From an uncultured Actinoplanes sp. (GTDB taxonomy: Bacteria > Actinomycetota > Actinomycetes > Mycobacteriales > Micromonosporaceae): 51,508 nt of DNA. The notes beneath the pieces were generated by a model. It saw only the letters and a program-made list of their open reading frames with translations. It did no database searches and was not told where the DNA came from. Position numbers and translations under genes: made by a program. This document shows positions 40,569 to 47,974 of the stretch, piece by piece. Every line of letters starts with the position of its first letter. Position 1 is the stretch's first letter. The DNA lies in the NCBI RefSeq assembly GCF_934643405.1, contig NZ_CAKUCL010000020.1:1-51508 (forward strand). Direction: 5' to 3'.

Positions 40569-40883
40569 ATGCGCGTTGCCCTGCGGCAAATGAGGACGTT
40601 CGATGGACTGCGAACAGCCGTCAAGGCGGTCACCATGAGGATCGTGACTGCTCAAGGCGAGATTCAGGCCATGCGTCCCCGCATCGATGTCCAGTTCCCA
40701 GACGGCAGGGATCTTGGAGGGGCTCATGAGAAGGTCCAAGCCGAGCGTGCAGACGGTGACCCGATCGTGCTAGCAACGAGGGCGTTCTTGCCGATGCGCT
40801 TCATCCGCATATTGAGGACGCGACAGTCGTTTACCAGGTTAGCGGCCCCGACGCGAGAGGGCGTAGGTCAAGCGGATGTCTAG
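40569..40883 (+). CDS. Hypothetical 104-aa ORF coupled to the NACHT gene
   Basis: ATG 40569 has AAGGAG four bases upstream, and the stop overlaps the NACHT start by 8 bp, an operon-like arrangement. The middle (IVTAQGEIQAMRPRIDVQFPDGRDLGGAHEKVQAERADGDPIVLATRAF) looks protein-like, but the last 35 residues are basic and less convincing. From about 40752 the second forward frame instead reads LADALHPHIEDATVVYQVSG, which also looks coding. A frameshift inside this gene is therefore possible, and it may be a remnant of a longer partner protein. No family recognised. Confidence 0.45.
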   Translation: MRVALRQMRTFDGLRTAVKAVTMRIVTAQGEIQAMRPRIDVQFPDGRDLGGAHEKVQAERADGDPIVLATRAFLPMRFIRILRTRQSFTRLAAPTREGVGQADV

Positions 40884-43875
40884 CGGATGGGAACGATTGC
40901 TCACGAGCGACTTCAGCTCTGGAACATTCGGCAACCTTCTTGCTAATCTCATCTCATCGGCGGCTGTCGAAATCTATGGACAATGGCGCAAGAGACTCGA
41001 CGAGAAGTCCGTCACCGCGGGGATCTCCAGAGTCCGCGAAGCTGCTCGTTCGCTCCTCGTCGAGGTACGGGAAGAAAAAAGAACAATACCGCCCCCTATT
41101 CGCGAGTTCACCGGCCTTCCGGATTCTGCGGACGCTGTCGCCCAGTTCCAGGAATTCATGCAGACGAGAGACTTTGAATTCGTAGTTTCTGATGTAGTGG
41201 CCGAATGCATTCTCGAAGGATCCGTTCAAGAGTCCTCGATCCAATATATAACTCTTACCCTGCGCTTGCATGCGCTTCCAGGTCTTCCTGCAGTCTTGAT
41301 ACCAGAGGTCGCCCGAGACCTTGCCGGGATTATTGTGCTCGTGGTCGAACGTTCCACTCGACACGACCCTAGTCATACACGCAATGGGCGCGAGGCTCGC
41401 GCGTATCTGACGCAAACAGCCCAAGAGCGTCTCCTCCGCCGTCTCGACGTACTAACACATATCGTCGACACGGAGTCAAAGAACATCACAAACGTCGAAG
41501 GAAACCTAGCCAAACTCCGGAAGAGCGTCGCAACTGTCCACTCCACGATGCGCCCACCGAGCGTCGAGACGGCTAAGAAGGTGCCGGTAGATGAACTCTA
41601 TGTCGGGCCGACGATAACCCTCATCGAGGGCCGCACCCAGTATCGGCTTCCCGACCGTCTCCCCATGCTTTTGGCACAATCGCCGAGGCTGGTTGTCCTC
41701 GGCAATCCGGGCGGAGGAAAGACGTCGTTCGTCACCTACCTCTCATACGTGACTTCGACGCTTTCCACTGTTGCCGTCCCCTATGCCACCGTACCGATTG
41801 TTTTGCGCGAGCACGCCGCGGAAGTTTCGGCATCGGGCGGTCTCAATCTGTTACGCGCCGCCGTTCGAACAGCCCACGCGAAGTTCCAGGTGCAAATCTC
41901 CGAGTTCGAGCTCGAATACCTTTGCCTTCACGGTCGAATCTTGTTCCTCATCGACGGGCTTGACGAACTCTTAGATCTTGAGCAACGAATAATCGTGGCG
42001 TCCGCGGTCGAAGCTTTCGCCGCCCTGTACCCAGACTGTCGAGTCATCGTCACAAGTCGCAAGGTGGGCTATGACATGGCGGGGATCGACCGGCGCGCGT
42101 TCACGCACGCAACCCTGGCGCCATTCGACAAGCTCCAGGTTAGGGAGTACGTGGAGAAATGGTTTCAACAAGCGGAGGACCTTACCCGCCACATGCGAGA
42201 AAGCTTTCTCGACAGCTTCATAGCAGAGTCCGAATCCATACCGGACTTGCGCGAGAACCCCTTGATGCTTTCCCTGTTGTGCGGCCTTTACCGACACCAG
42301 CGATTCATTCCGTCCAATCGTCCCGAGCTCTACGAGAAGTGCTCGACCCTACTCTTTGACACCTGGGACCGTAGACGGCGGCTGCGTCCCCGGTTCGAGT
42401 TCGACGCCCATGTCAAGCTGGCGATTCAGCATCTGGCTTTGTGGATCTTCACGGACCAGGAGAGGCAGGCCGGCGTCAAAGAACGGGACTTGGTAGTGGA
42501 GGCGGCACGCTACTTCCATGAATGGCTGTATGACGACAATGCCGTGGCTATGTCAGCGGCTCAGGACTTCGTCAACTTCTGCCGGAACCGAGCCTGGGTT
42601 CTGACCGACACCGGAACGGCCGCAGGCGGGTCTCCACTGTTTCAGTTCACTCACCGCACGTTCTTGGAATACTTCGCCGCTCTCCACCTAAATCATACCC
42701 TCTCGGATTCGGAGCTGCTGGAAGTCCTGGTCACACATTGTGCCGACAGCCCATGGCACGTGGTCTCGCAAATTCTCGTTCAACTTGCATGGCAGCGGCG
42801 TCAGGGCTTGGCGGACAAGATCGTCCAAGAGATATGTCGGACCGCCTCCGACTTATCGCCCACAGAGCAGGCGGTAGTCGATGCCTTGTGCGTACGAACG
42901 ATCGAGTCCACTCCGTTGAAGCCTGATACGGTCCGAGCCGTAGTCCAGCGAGCCATGAGTCAGTTCGCTTCGAGACTCCGGACAGCCCCCATCAGGTCGC
43001 AGATGCCGGAAGAGCCCGTCCCCGGTCGAGAGTCATTTTGGATAGACAGTTCCAGGCTAGCTGTCGAGAACTACCGGGCAGCGCGACCTGTCGTCGTGAA
43101 AGCACTCGCAGATTCTCTTGCGACGAGCCAGATTCCGCTCAGGGAAGCAAGCCATCTGATCGAATTTGGGCTTACCGACGACTGTTCTCCCCAGGAACTA
43201 CGACAGGCGATACCGTCAGATGCCGTGGTGCTGCTCGAGCAGAATCTGTCACGGCGCGCGCCGGAGGCGTGGATCGAATGCTCCGCGCTCCTTCTTCAGG
43301 TATCTTTCAACCCGTCGGGACACCGAGGAATGCTTTTAGGTAATCGATTGTCCCGTGGCATCTCGCCCGTCAAGTCCATGTGGGGCAACAGGGATCTTCC
43401 TAATGGAAGCGAGATAGTCTCATGGCTGCTGGTTCACGATCAACTGGGGCCTCGGTCGCCGGCCCTGAGCGCATGCGAGAACCTTTCCCGCAACGCGCTC
43501 AGGCACATGAAGGATCCAAGTCTGCGGGGAGGATATTCTCCTCATCCTATCTGGAACGGTCTGCAGCAGGTAGAAGAAACAATCTCGAGTCAGTCGCTGC
43601 CAACTTTTCCTCTCTTACTTCTTCTCGCGCTAATTGAAGCTGCTGTCGCTGACTGCGCCACCGAGGACGAAGAGCAAGAGATGGTTTTTCACCTTGTTTC
43701 GCAACCGTGGGGTAGATGCACGCTCGTGCCTTATCTGATCGCCACACGTTACCGGCTGAAGTCTCGGGCCTTCTCGTTCGTATTGCGACGTGAAGCAGAA
43801 GCGGCAGGAGTGGATAAATGGTCTGGGGGAACCAGGCCGAGTGCCGTTGAGCTAAGTTCCGTGCTAAGGCCATAG
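40876..43875 (+). CDS. NACHT/STAND NTPase, candidate anti-phage protein
   Basis: A 999-aa protein. Residues 1-230 are a helical N-terminal domain that I do not recognise. The NACHT domain follows: Walker A GNPGGGKTS (276-284), Walker B ILFLIDGLDELLDL (355-368) with the NACHT-type acidic pair, an Arg sensor in CRVIVTSRK near 390, LRENPLMLSLLCGLYRH and the FTHRTFLEYFAALHL winged-helix end near 592-606. Residues 640-999 are an unassigned, mostly helical region without visible TPR, ANK, LRR or WD repeats, the presumed sensor. Bacterial NACHT proteins are known phage defence proteins. Five TTA codons (326, 366, 660, 821, 914) and lower GC mark it as acquired. No effector nuclease or TIR motif is seen in the N-terminal domain. 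Confidence 0.9.
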   Translation: MSSGWERLLTSDFSSGTFGNLLANLISSAAVEIYGQWRKRLDEKSVTAGISRVREAARSLLVEVREEKRTIPPPIREFTGLPDSADAVAQFQEFMQTRDFEFVVSDVVAECILEGSVQESSIQYITLTLRLHALPGLPAVLIPEVARDLAGIIVLVVERSTRHDPSHTRNGREARAYLTQTAQERLLRRLDVLTHIVDTESKNITNVEGNLAKLRKSVATVHSTMRPPSVETAKKVPVDELYVGPTITLIEGRTQYRLPDRLPMLLAQSPRLVVLGNPGGGKTSFVTYLSYVTSTLSTVAVPYATVPIVLREHAAEVSASGGLNLLRAAVRTAHAKFQVQISEFELEYLCLHGRILFLIDGLDELLDLEQRIIVASAVEAFAALYPDCRVIVTSRKVGYDMAGIDRRAFTHATLAPFDKLQVREYVEKWFQQAEDLTRHMRESFLDSFIAESESIPDLRENPLMLSLLCGLYRHQRFIPSNRPELYEKCSTLLFDTWDRRRRLRPRFEFDAHVKLAIQHLALWIFTDQERQAGVKERDLVVEAARYFHEWLYDDNAVAMSAAQDFVNFCRNRAWVLTDTGTAAGGSPLFQFTHRTFLEYFAALHLNHTLSDSELLEVLVTHCADSPWHVVSQILVQLAWQRRQGLADKIVQEICRTASDLSPTEQAVVDALCVRTIESTPLKPDTVRAVVQRAMSQFASRLRTAPIRSQMPEEPVPGRESFWIDSSRLAVENYRAARPVVVKALADSLATSQIPLREASHLIEFGLTDDCSPQELRQAIPSDAVVLLEQNLSRRAPEAWIECSALLLQVSFNPSGHRGMLLGNRLSRGISPVKSMWGNRDLPNGSEIVSWLLVHDQLGPRSPALSACENLSRNALRHMKDPSLRGGYSPHPIWNGLQQVEETISSQSLPTFPLLLLLALIEAAVADCATEDEEQEMVFHLVSQPWGRCTLVPYLIATRYRLKSRAFSFVLRREAEAAGVDKWSGGTRPSAVELSSVLRP

Positions 43876-44073
43876 CTGTCGCAATTAATTAGCCGGAATC
43901 GCGGTGGTAGTCACGGTTGCGGTGGTCGTCCTGTTGGGAAACGCGCAGTCGCGCCGCCCTCTCATCGGCTACTTATCTACTGGTGGCACGAACGCCGCCT
44001 GGCAGATGAGCTTACCGACCGTCAGTGGATGGCTCCGATGAGGAGTGCCGGAAGTCAAGAACATGTGGACCTC
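43876..44073. other. Gene-free interval after the NACHT gene
   Basis: 198 bp between the NACHT stop and the convergent integrase stop. It begins AT-rich (CAATTAATTAG). I see no ORF, hairpin or repeat that I can support. Confidence 0.5.
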
Positions 44074-44577
44074 CTACGAACGTGACAACCGCCGGCCCCG
44101 GCTGACCGCCATAGCGCGCTCGATCCGGTCGTTGACGGATTGTTCCTCGCCGTCGATGCAGTTGGCATAGACCTTAAGAAGCACCGCGGCGCTGTGACCC
44201 GCGCGCCGGGCCACCTCGGTGGCAGGCACTCCACCGTTGAGCCACAGCGAGACAGCAGCGTGGCGCAGGTCGTAGGGCCGGCGGACTAGCGGCGACGCTG
44301 CGAGCGCGTCGCCCAGGGCGTGAACGCGGGCGATCCTCCACACCCGGTCGTAGGTCGAGGATGCCAACGAGCCACCACGAGCACCCCGGAACAGCCGACC
44401 GTCACCCGTCGTTCCGTGAGTGTCCAGGTGCTGGCGGAGAAGATCCACCAACGCCGGCGGGATGGGGATCGGCCGGATCTCGCCCTGCCCCCGGTGCTTT
44501 AAGCCCCGCACCTCCCGGCCACGCTGGTCAACACCCACCTTTACGGCATCCCAGCGGCGTACGCGCCGGTCATCCAT
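44074..44577 (-). pseudogene. Truncated tyrosine integrase of the element
   Basis: A 167-aa frame from ATG 44577 that covers only the catalytic domain: GLKHRGQGEIRPIPIPPALVDLLRQH, RRPYDLRHAAVSLWLNGGVP, VARRAGHSAAVLLKVYANC. Box II and the terminal Tyr remain. The arm-binding and core-binding domains and the box I Arg are absent. Related integrases are about 380-400 aa. The ATG overlaps the stop of the nuclease-like gene (ATGGATGA), so an upstream gene now drives the fragment. Alone it should not catalyse strand exchange. Confidence 0.85.
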
Positions 44578-45366
44578 CTTCGCCGAGCTCCCGCTGAGGC
44601 AGGTTGGCGGGCACGTACTGACGCTTCGTCGAGATCACGTAGAAGCCGAGCTGTTCCGCTAGGTGGTTGACCATTGGGTGCGCGCGCCGGCAGACCAAGA
44701 CGGGAAGGAAATCATGGTCGGGGTGCTCGCGCTGTAGGACCGCTGCCTTGTCGAGAAGCTGGTACAGCTCCACGGCGCCCTGATAGATCCAGGAGCGGGT
44801 GTTCTTGACCTCGACGGCCACGACGTACTGGCCATTCGGCGTGTGGGTGCGCTGGTCGATCGTGGTAAGGATGCCGCCGTTGTCGAGCGGGCCGCGCAGA
44901 ACCGTTCCGAGGATCATGCCGGTCTGGCCGGCGGCGGGGTTGAACAAGCGGTATCCGTATGGAGCGGCGGCCGTGAGCGCGGCGTGCACGACGCCCTCGC
45001 CGGCCGGCCCGATGACGCCGGTGCCTGAGGCGGCGGAGCCGCTTGACCACGTCATGAAGCGAGTGTGTAGCAGCCGCTTCCGGGCGGCTGCGTCCCCGAT
45101 AGCCCGCTTGCGGAGGCGTTGCTCGACCGGCACGTAGACGGGAACGGTTCGACCGCCCTGGTCGGCTCACGCGTCACCTGGATGACGTCGCGTGTCACCA
45201 AGTTGTGGCGGGCGGTCGTCAGGTGGTGAGGCTGGACGGGGTGCGACAAGGTGGGCCAGGTCGCGTCGGCCAGCCGGGCCTCGATCTCTGGCAGCACGAC
45301 GGCGTGCTCTTGGGCGAGCAGCTTCTGTATCGCCTGCTCGCCCGTCGCCACCCAGTCACTAGGCAC
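44570..45366 (-). pseudogene. PD-(D/E)XK nuclease-like protein, frameshifted
   Basis: Two frames together make one protein. The first (from ATG 45366: MPSDWVATGEQAIQKLL, VVLPEIEARLADATWPTL, HHLTTARHNLVTRDVIQVTREPTR) reads well until about 45150, then degrades. The second frame takes over at about the same place (GGRTVPVYVPVEQRLRKRAIGDAAARKRLL) and continues to 44570. The second part has Glu in PAGEGVVHAAL, Asp in GPLDNGG and VVAVEVKN, the E...D...ExK order of the PD-(D/E)XK fold. The first part looks like a winged-helix/HTH region. A single indel near 45150-45165 would restore a ~265-aa protein. It could be a real mutation or a sequencing error. Confidence 0.7.
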
Positions 45367-45526
45367 GGCTGCTTACTCTGCCGCATGCTGGACCAGAACC
45401 GCGCATCGGTTTTGCGGTTTTAGCCTCCAGCGCCGCCAGATATAGGAGTCCTTTGGGCTCGCCCGGGCGTCTTGGTGCTACGTGCCGCTGTCCTTCGGGA
45501 GCGAGGTAGCTGCATCCTTCCGGTGC

Positions 45527-45718
45527 TCAGGAGCCGACTTGCCGCACGGCGAGCGTCTGTTGCGGCATCGGCCCCCAGGCGCTGCCGACGACCTCGTACC
45601 GGGTTCCCTCGAACTCGTAGAACTGCTTGTCGTACTGGCCGGGGTGCTCGAACTCGGTGAGCCGTTCCCCCTGCATGTGCTCCAGCAGCACCGTCACCTT
45701 GATCATGATCATGATCAT
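45527..45718 (-). CDS. Small hypothetical protein (63 aa)
   Basis: ATG 45718 is the first of three in-frame ATGs (45718, 45712, 45706) within a GATCAT repeat. The protein IKVTVLLEHMQGERLTEFEHPGQYDKQFYEFEG continues RYEVVGSAWGPMPQQ. It alternates like a small beta-rich fold and looks conserved rather than random. I recall similar short proteins in actinobacterial mobile elements but no function. A 21-nt palindrome lies 20 bases upstream of the start. The 160 bp downstream to 45367 show no supported feature. Confidence 0.65.
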   Translation of the reverse strand: MIMIMIKVTVLLEHMQGERLTEFEHPGQYDKQFYEFEGTRYEVVGSAWGPMPQQTLAVRQVGS

Positions 45719-45738
45719 ACGACCTGGTCGGCACGCGC

Positions 45739-45759
45739 AGGCGCACACCGTGTGCGCCT
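45739..45759. promoter_or_regulatory. 21-nt perfect palindrome upstream of the 63-aa gene
   Basis: AGGCGCACAC (45739-45748), a central C, then GTGTGCGCCT (45750-45759). Its place 20 bases before ATG 45718 suggests an operator; a hairpin role is also possible. The stretch 45760-46034 has no supported gene, only the motif at 45965 and a doubtful Pro-rich frame. Confidence 0.6.
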
Positions 45760-45964
45760 CGGCCGGCGCCGGCCCTACGGCCGACTCTCGTCGTGGAGTA
45801 CCCGGAGCCAGTCGAACACCCGCCGGCCAGTCCGTGGCCGCCGAGCTATGCCCGTGTACATCTGCGGCGGGAGCCGGAACGCGCGATGAACGGCAACGAC
45901 GGCCGGCAAGGGCCTGCGCGACGGCACCGCGGAGCCGCCGGAAGAGGTTCCTGCCGATCTTGGC

Positions 45965-45984
45965 TTCCCCCCAATGCGCCCCCA
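45965..45984 (+). repeat. Terminal 20-bp motif, right copy
   Basis: TTCCCCCCAATGCGCCCCCA, direct repeat of 40391-40410 with one difference, 99 bp inside attR. Confidence 0.65.
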
Positions 45985-46034
45985 GATGCTTAGACGCGGT
46001 GAACTGCGGTGGGACTCAGCGGGACCAACGACGA

Positions 46035-46070
46035 AGGCCCCTCCCGGCTATTCCAGCAGGTGAGGGGCCT
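46035..46070 (-). terminator. tRNA-Tyr terminator, copy brought by the inner element
   Basis: AGGCCCCTC (46035-46043) pairs with GAGGGGCCT (46062-46070); the 18-nt loop may fold further. It lies 11 bases past the tRNA 3' end on the minus strand. Confidence 0.7.
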
Positions 46071-46081
46071 CGTCGTGCCGG

Positions 46082-46165
46082 TGGTGGCGGGTGAAGGATT
46101 CGAACCTTCGTAGCTTTCGCGACGGATTTACAGTCCGCTCCCATTGGCCGCTCGGGCAACCCGCC
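46082..46165 (-). tRNA. tRNA-Tyr (anticodon GTA)
   Basis: A class II tRNA with a long variable arm. The acceptor stem GGCGGGT pairs with ACCCGCC, the discriminator is A, and CCA is encoded (46082-46084). The anticodon loop reads CTGTAAA, giving GTA for tyrosine. The T arm is GGTTCGAATCC. A minus-strand TATCCT (46204-46209) about 40 bases upstream is a candidate -10 box. The 3' half is the integration target, duplicated at 40230 and in part at 38965. The gene remains whole because the element restores its 3' end. Confidence 0.95.
46084..46133. repeat. attR: 50-bp direct repeat within tRNA-Tyr
   Basis: Identical to 40230-40279; right boundary of the inner element and part of the functional tRNA gene. 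Confidence 0.92.
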
Positions 46166-46314
46166 TGGGCACACCACTGCGGTCTCCCGCAGCAGCGGAC
46201 AACAGGATAGCCGGAACCACGATCGCCCCCGCAACCGGGTACGGTCGGCATGTCGGCGGCCGGGTCCCGGTCTCCGCATCCCATAGACGCAAGCCAGTCC
46301 GCAGGAGTCTGATC

Positions 46315-46809
46315 ATGGCAGCCAGCCCGTCCTTCGACATCGTGAGCAAGGTCGACAGGCAGGAGGTCGACAACGCGTTCCATCAGGCGGAGAAGGAGCT
46401 CGCCACCCGGTTCGACTTCCGGGGCACGGGCACGGTGATCGCCAAGTCGGGGGAGACCGGCGTGTCGATCACGTCGGAGACCGAGGAGCGGGCGACCGCC
46501 GCCCTCGACGTGTTCAAGGAGAAGCTCGTCAAGCGGAACATCTCGCTCAAGTCGCTGGACGCGAGCGAGCCGCGGCAGTCGGGCAAGACCTACAAGATCG
46601 ACTGCACGGTGATCGAGGGCATCGACACGGACAAGGCGAAGGCGATCAGCAAGAAGATCCGCGACGAGGGCCCCAAGGGCGTGCAGGCGCAGATCCAGGG
46701 CGACCAGCTGCGGGTCACCGGCAAGAAGAAGGACGACCTGCAGACCGTGATCACCCTCCTCAAGGGTGAAGACTTCGGCGTCGCCCTCCAGTTCACGAAT
46801 TATCGCTGA
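46315..46809 (+). CDS. yajQ: YajQ family cyclic-di-GMP-binding protein
   Basis: A 164-aa protein with the YajQ double ferredoxin-like fold. SFDIVSKVDRQEVDNAFHQAEKELATRFDFRGT at the N-terminus and the end VTGKKKDDLQTVITLLKGEDFGVALQFTNYR are diagnostic. Members bind nucleotides, and the Xanthomonas homologue binds c-di-GMP. ATG 46315 is behind CAGGAG. A GGDEF-EAL protein is encoded 2.5 kb downstream, but a link is only positional. Confidence 0.95.
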   Translation: MAASPSFDIVSKVDRQEVDNAFHQAEKELATRFDFRGTGTVIAKSGETGVSITSETEERATAALDVFKEKLVKRNISLKSLDASEPRQSGKTYKIDCTVIEGIDTDKAKAISKKIRDEGPKGVQAQIQGDQLRVTGKKKDDLQTVITLLKGEDFGVALQFTNYR

Positions 46810-46840
46810 TCAGGGCCGCCGCGGGCCGCAGACTGGGGCG

Positions 46841-47158
46841 GTGAGCACCAGTCTGTGGACCATGGCGGTCGGGGCGGTGGCCGGGCTGGCGCTGGCCGGT
46901 TACGGCCTGCGGATCCTGGTGACCGGCCGGGCGCCGGGCCCGACCGCCCGATCGTTCCGATGCGTGCGCGACGCCGGCTTCTACCACCTGCTGTTCGGTG
47001 TGGCCCTGGCGCTGGTGGTGATCGGCACCGGCCTCGACCGGGGCGCCGCGACCCTCTTCCTGACGCTGCCCGCGATCGTCCTGGCCGGCGTGGCGGTGGT
47101 CCGCTTCCGTCCGCGAGGCCGGCGGCCGATGGGGGGAAACGACCCGGGTGGTAAGTAA
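46841..47158 (+). CDS. Small three-helix membrane protein
   Basis: A 105-aa protein from GTG 46841 (alternative ATG 46862). Hydrophobic helices: AVGAVAGLALAGYGLRILV (about 9-27), FYHLLFGVALALVVIG (about 46-61) and TLFLTLPAIVLAGVAVV (about 70-86). It ends in a basic, Gly-rich tail. No family recognised. It lies 6 bp before the rhodanese gene, so the two are probably cotranscribed. Confidence 0.7.
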   Translation: MSTSLWTMAVGAVAGLALAGYGLRILVTGRAPGPTARSFRCVRDAGFYHLLFGVALALVVIGTGLDRGAATLFLTLPAIVLAGVAVVRFRPRGRRPMGGNDPGGK

Positions 47159-47164
47159 ACAAGC

Positions 47165-47974
47165 GTGACTATCGAACCTGTGGTCGACCTCGCCTGGGTG
47201 CGCGACCAGTCCCGGCCGGTCGTGCTGGCCGACGTCCGCGCCTATCTCGACGGGCGCAGCGGTCGTACGGCGTACGAAAGCGGTCATCTTCCCGGCGCCA
47301 TCTTCGTGGACCTGGACCGTGATCTGGCCGCCGCGCCCAGCCCCGAGGCCGGTCGTCATCCGCTGCCGTCGCCCGAGGCTTTCGCCGCCCGCATGGGTGA
47401 GCTGGGCGTGGCCGAGGACGACATCGTGATCGCCTACGACGACGCCGGGGGAGTGATGGCCGCCCGGCTGGTCTGGATGCTCCGGGCGACCGGTCACGAA
47501 GCCGCCCTGCTCGACGGCGGCTTCCAGGCCTACGACGGCGAGCTGGAGACCGGCACGGCCGGCAGACCCCCCACCGCCTTCCCCGTACGCCCATGGCCGG
47601 CGGAGAGACTGGCCGGCCTGGACGACGCCACGGACCTCGGCAAAGTGGTGATCGACGCGAGACAGCGCGAGCGGTTCCGCGGCGAGACCGAACCCCTCGA
47701 CCCCCGGGCCGGCCACATCCCCGGCGCCCGCAACGTCCCCTGCCGGGAGAACGTCGACGCCGCCGGCCGCTTCCTGCCGCCCGAGATCCTGCGCGAGCGC
47801 TTCGCGGCGGCCGGCGTCCGGGACGGCGCCGACGTCATCTCGTATTGCGGTTCGGGGGTGACCGCCTGCCACAACCTGCTGGCCCTGGAGCGGGCCGGCT
47901 TCGGACCCGGGCGTCTTTATCCCGGTTCGTGGTCGCAGTACAGCAACACCGATCGTCCCGCCGCCACCATCTAG
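47165..47974 (+). CDS. sseA: Thiosulfate sulfurtransferase (two rhodanese domains)
   Basis: A 269-aa tandem-rhodanese protein. The N-terminal, inactive domain has LADVRAYLDGRSGRTAYESGHLPGA, and its active-site position reads AYDDAGG without Cys. The C-terminal domain has VIDARQRERFRGE, DPRAGHIPGARNVP and the catalytic Cys228 in SYCGSGVTACHNLLAL. It transfers sulfane sulfur from thiosulfate or a mercapto acid to thiol acceptors. GTG 47165 is the start. Its stop codon TAG shares the palindrome CTAG (47971-47974) with the stop of the opposite gene. Confidence 0.93.
   Translation: MTIEPVVDLAWVRDQSRPVVLADVRAYLDGRSGRTAYESGHLPGAIFVDLDRDLAAAPSPEAGRHPLPSPEAFAARMGELGVAEDDIVIAYDDAGGVMAARLVWMLRATGHEAALLDGGFQAYDGELETGTAGRPPTAFPVRPWPAERLAGLDDATDLGKVVIDARQRERFRGETEPLDPRAGHIPGARNVPCRENVDAAGRFLPPEILRERFAAAGVRDGADVISYCGSGVTACHNLLALERAGFGPGRLYPGSWSQYSNTDRPAATI

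Larger units (their letters stand above)
40230..46133. mobile_element. Defence-like integrative element in tRNA-Tyr(GTA)
   Basis: About 5.9 kb between 50-bp direct repeats (40230-40279 and 46084-46133). Gene content from left to right: small ORF, NACHT NTPase, truncated integrase (minus), frameshifted nuclease-like gene (minus), 63-aa gene (minus). No replication, transfer or excisionase gene is visible. GC content and codon choice in the NACHT gene differ strongly from the chromosome. With the integrase N-terminus missing it should be immobile unless helped in trans. Confidence 0.85.

Noticed and set aside
40305..40739. A 144-codon minus-strand frame in the left arm of the element
   Set aside because: No start signal or domain; composition looks random and it lies opposite the better-supported small ORF.
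45793..45993. A short Pro-rich plus-strand frame before the tRNA
   Set aside because: The first 30 residues (YPEPVEHPPASP) might be a gene fragment, but there is no start, ribosome site or recognised family, and the end is Arg-rich noise.
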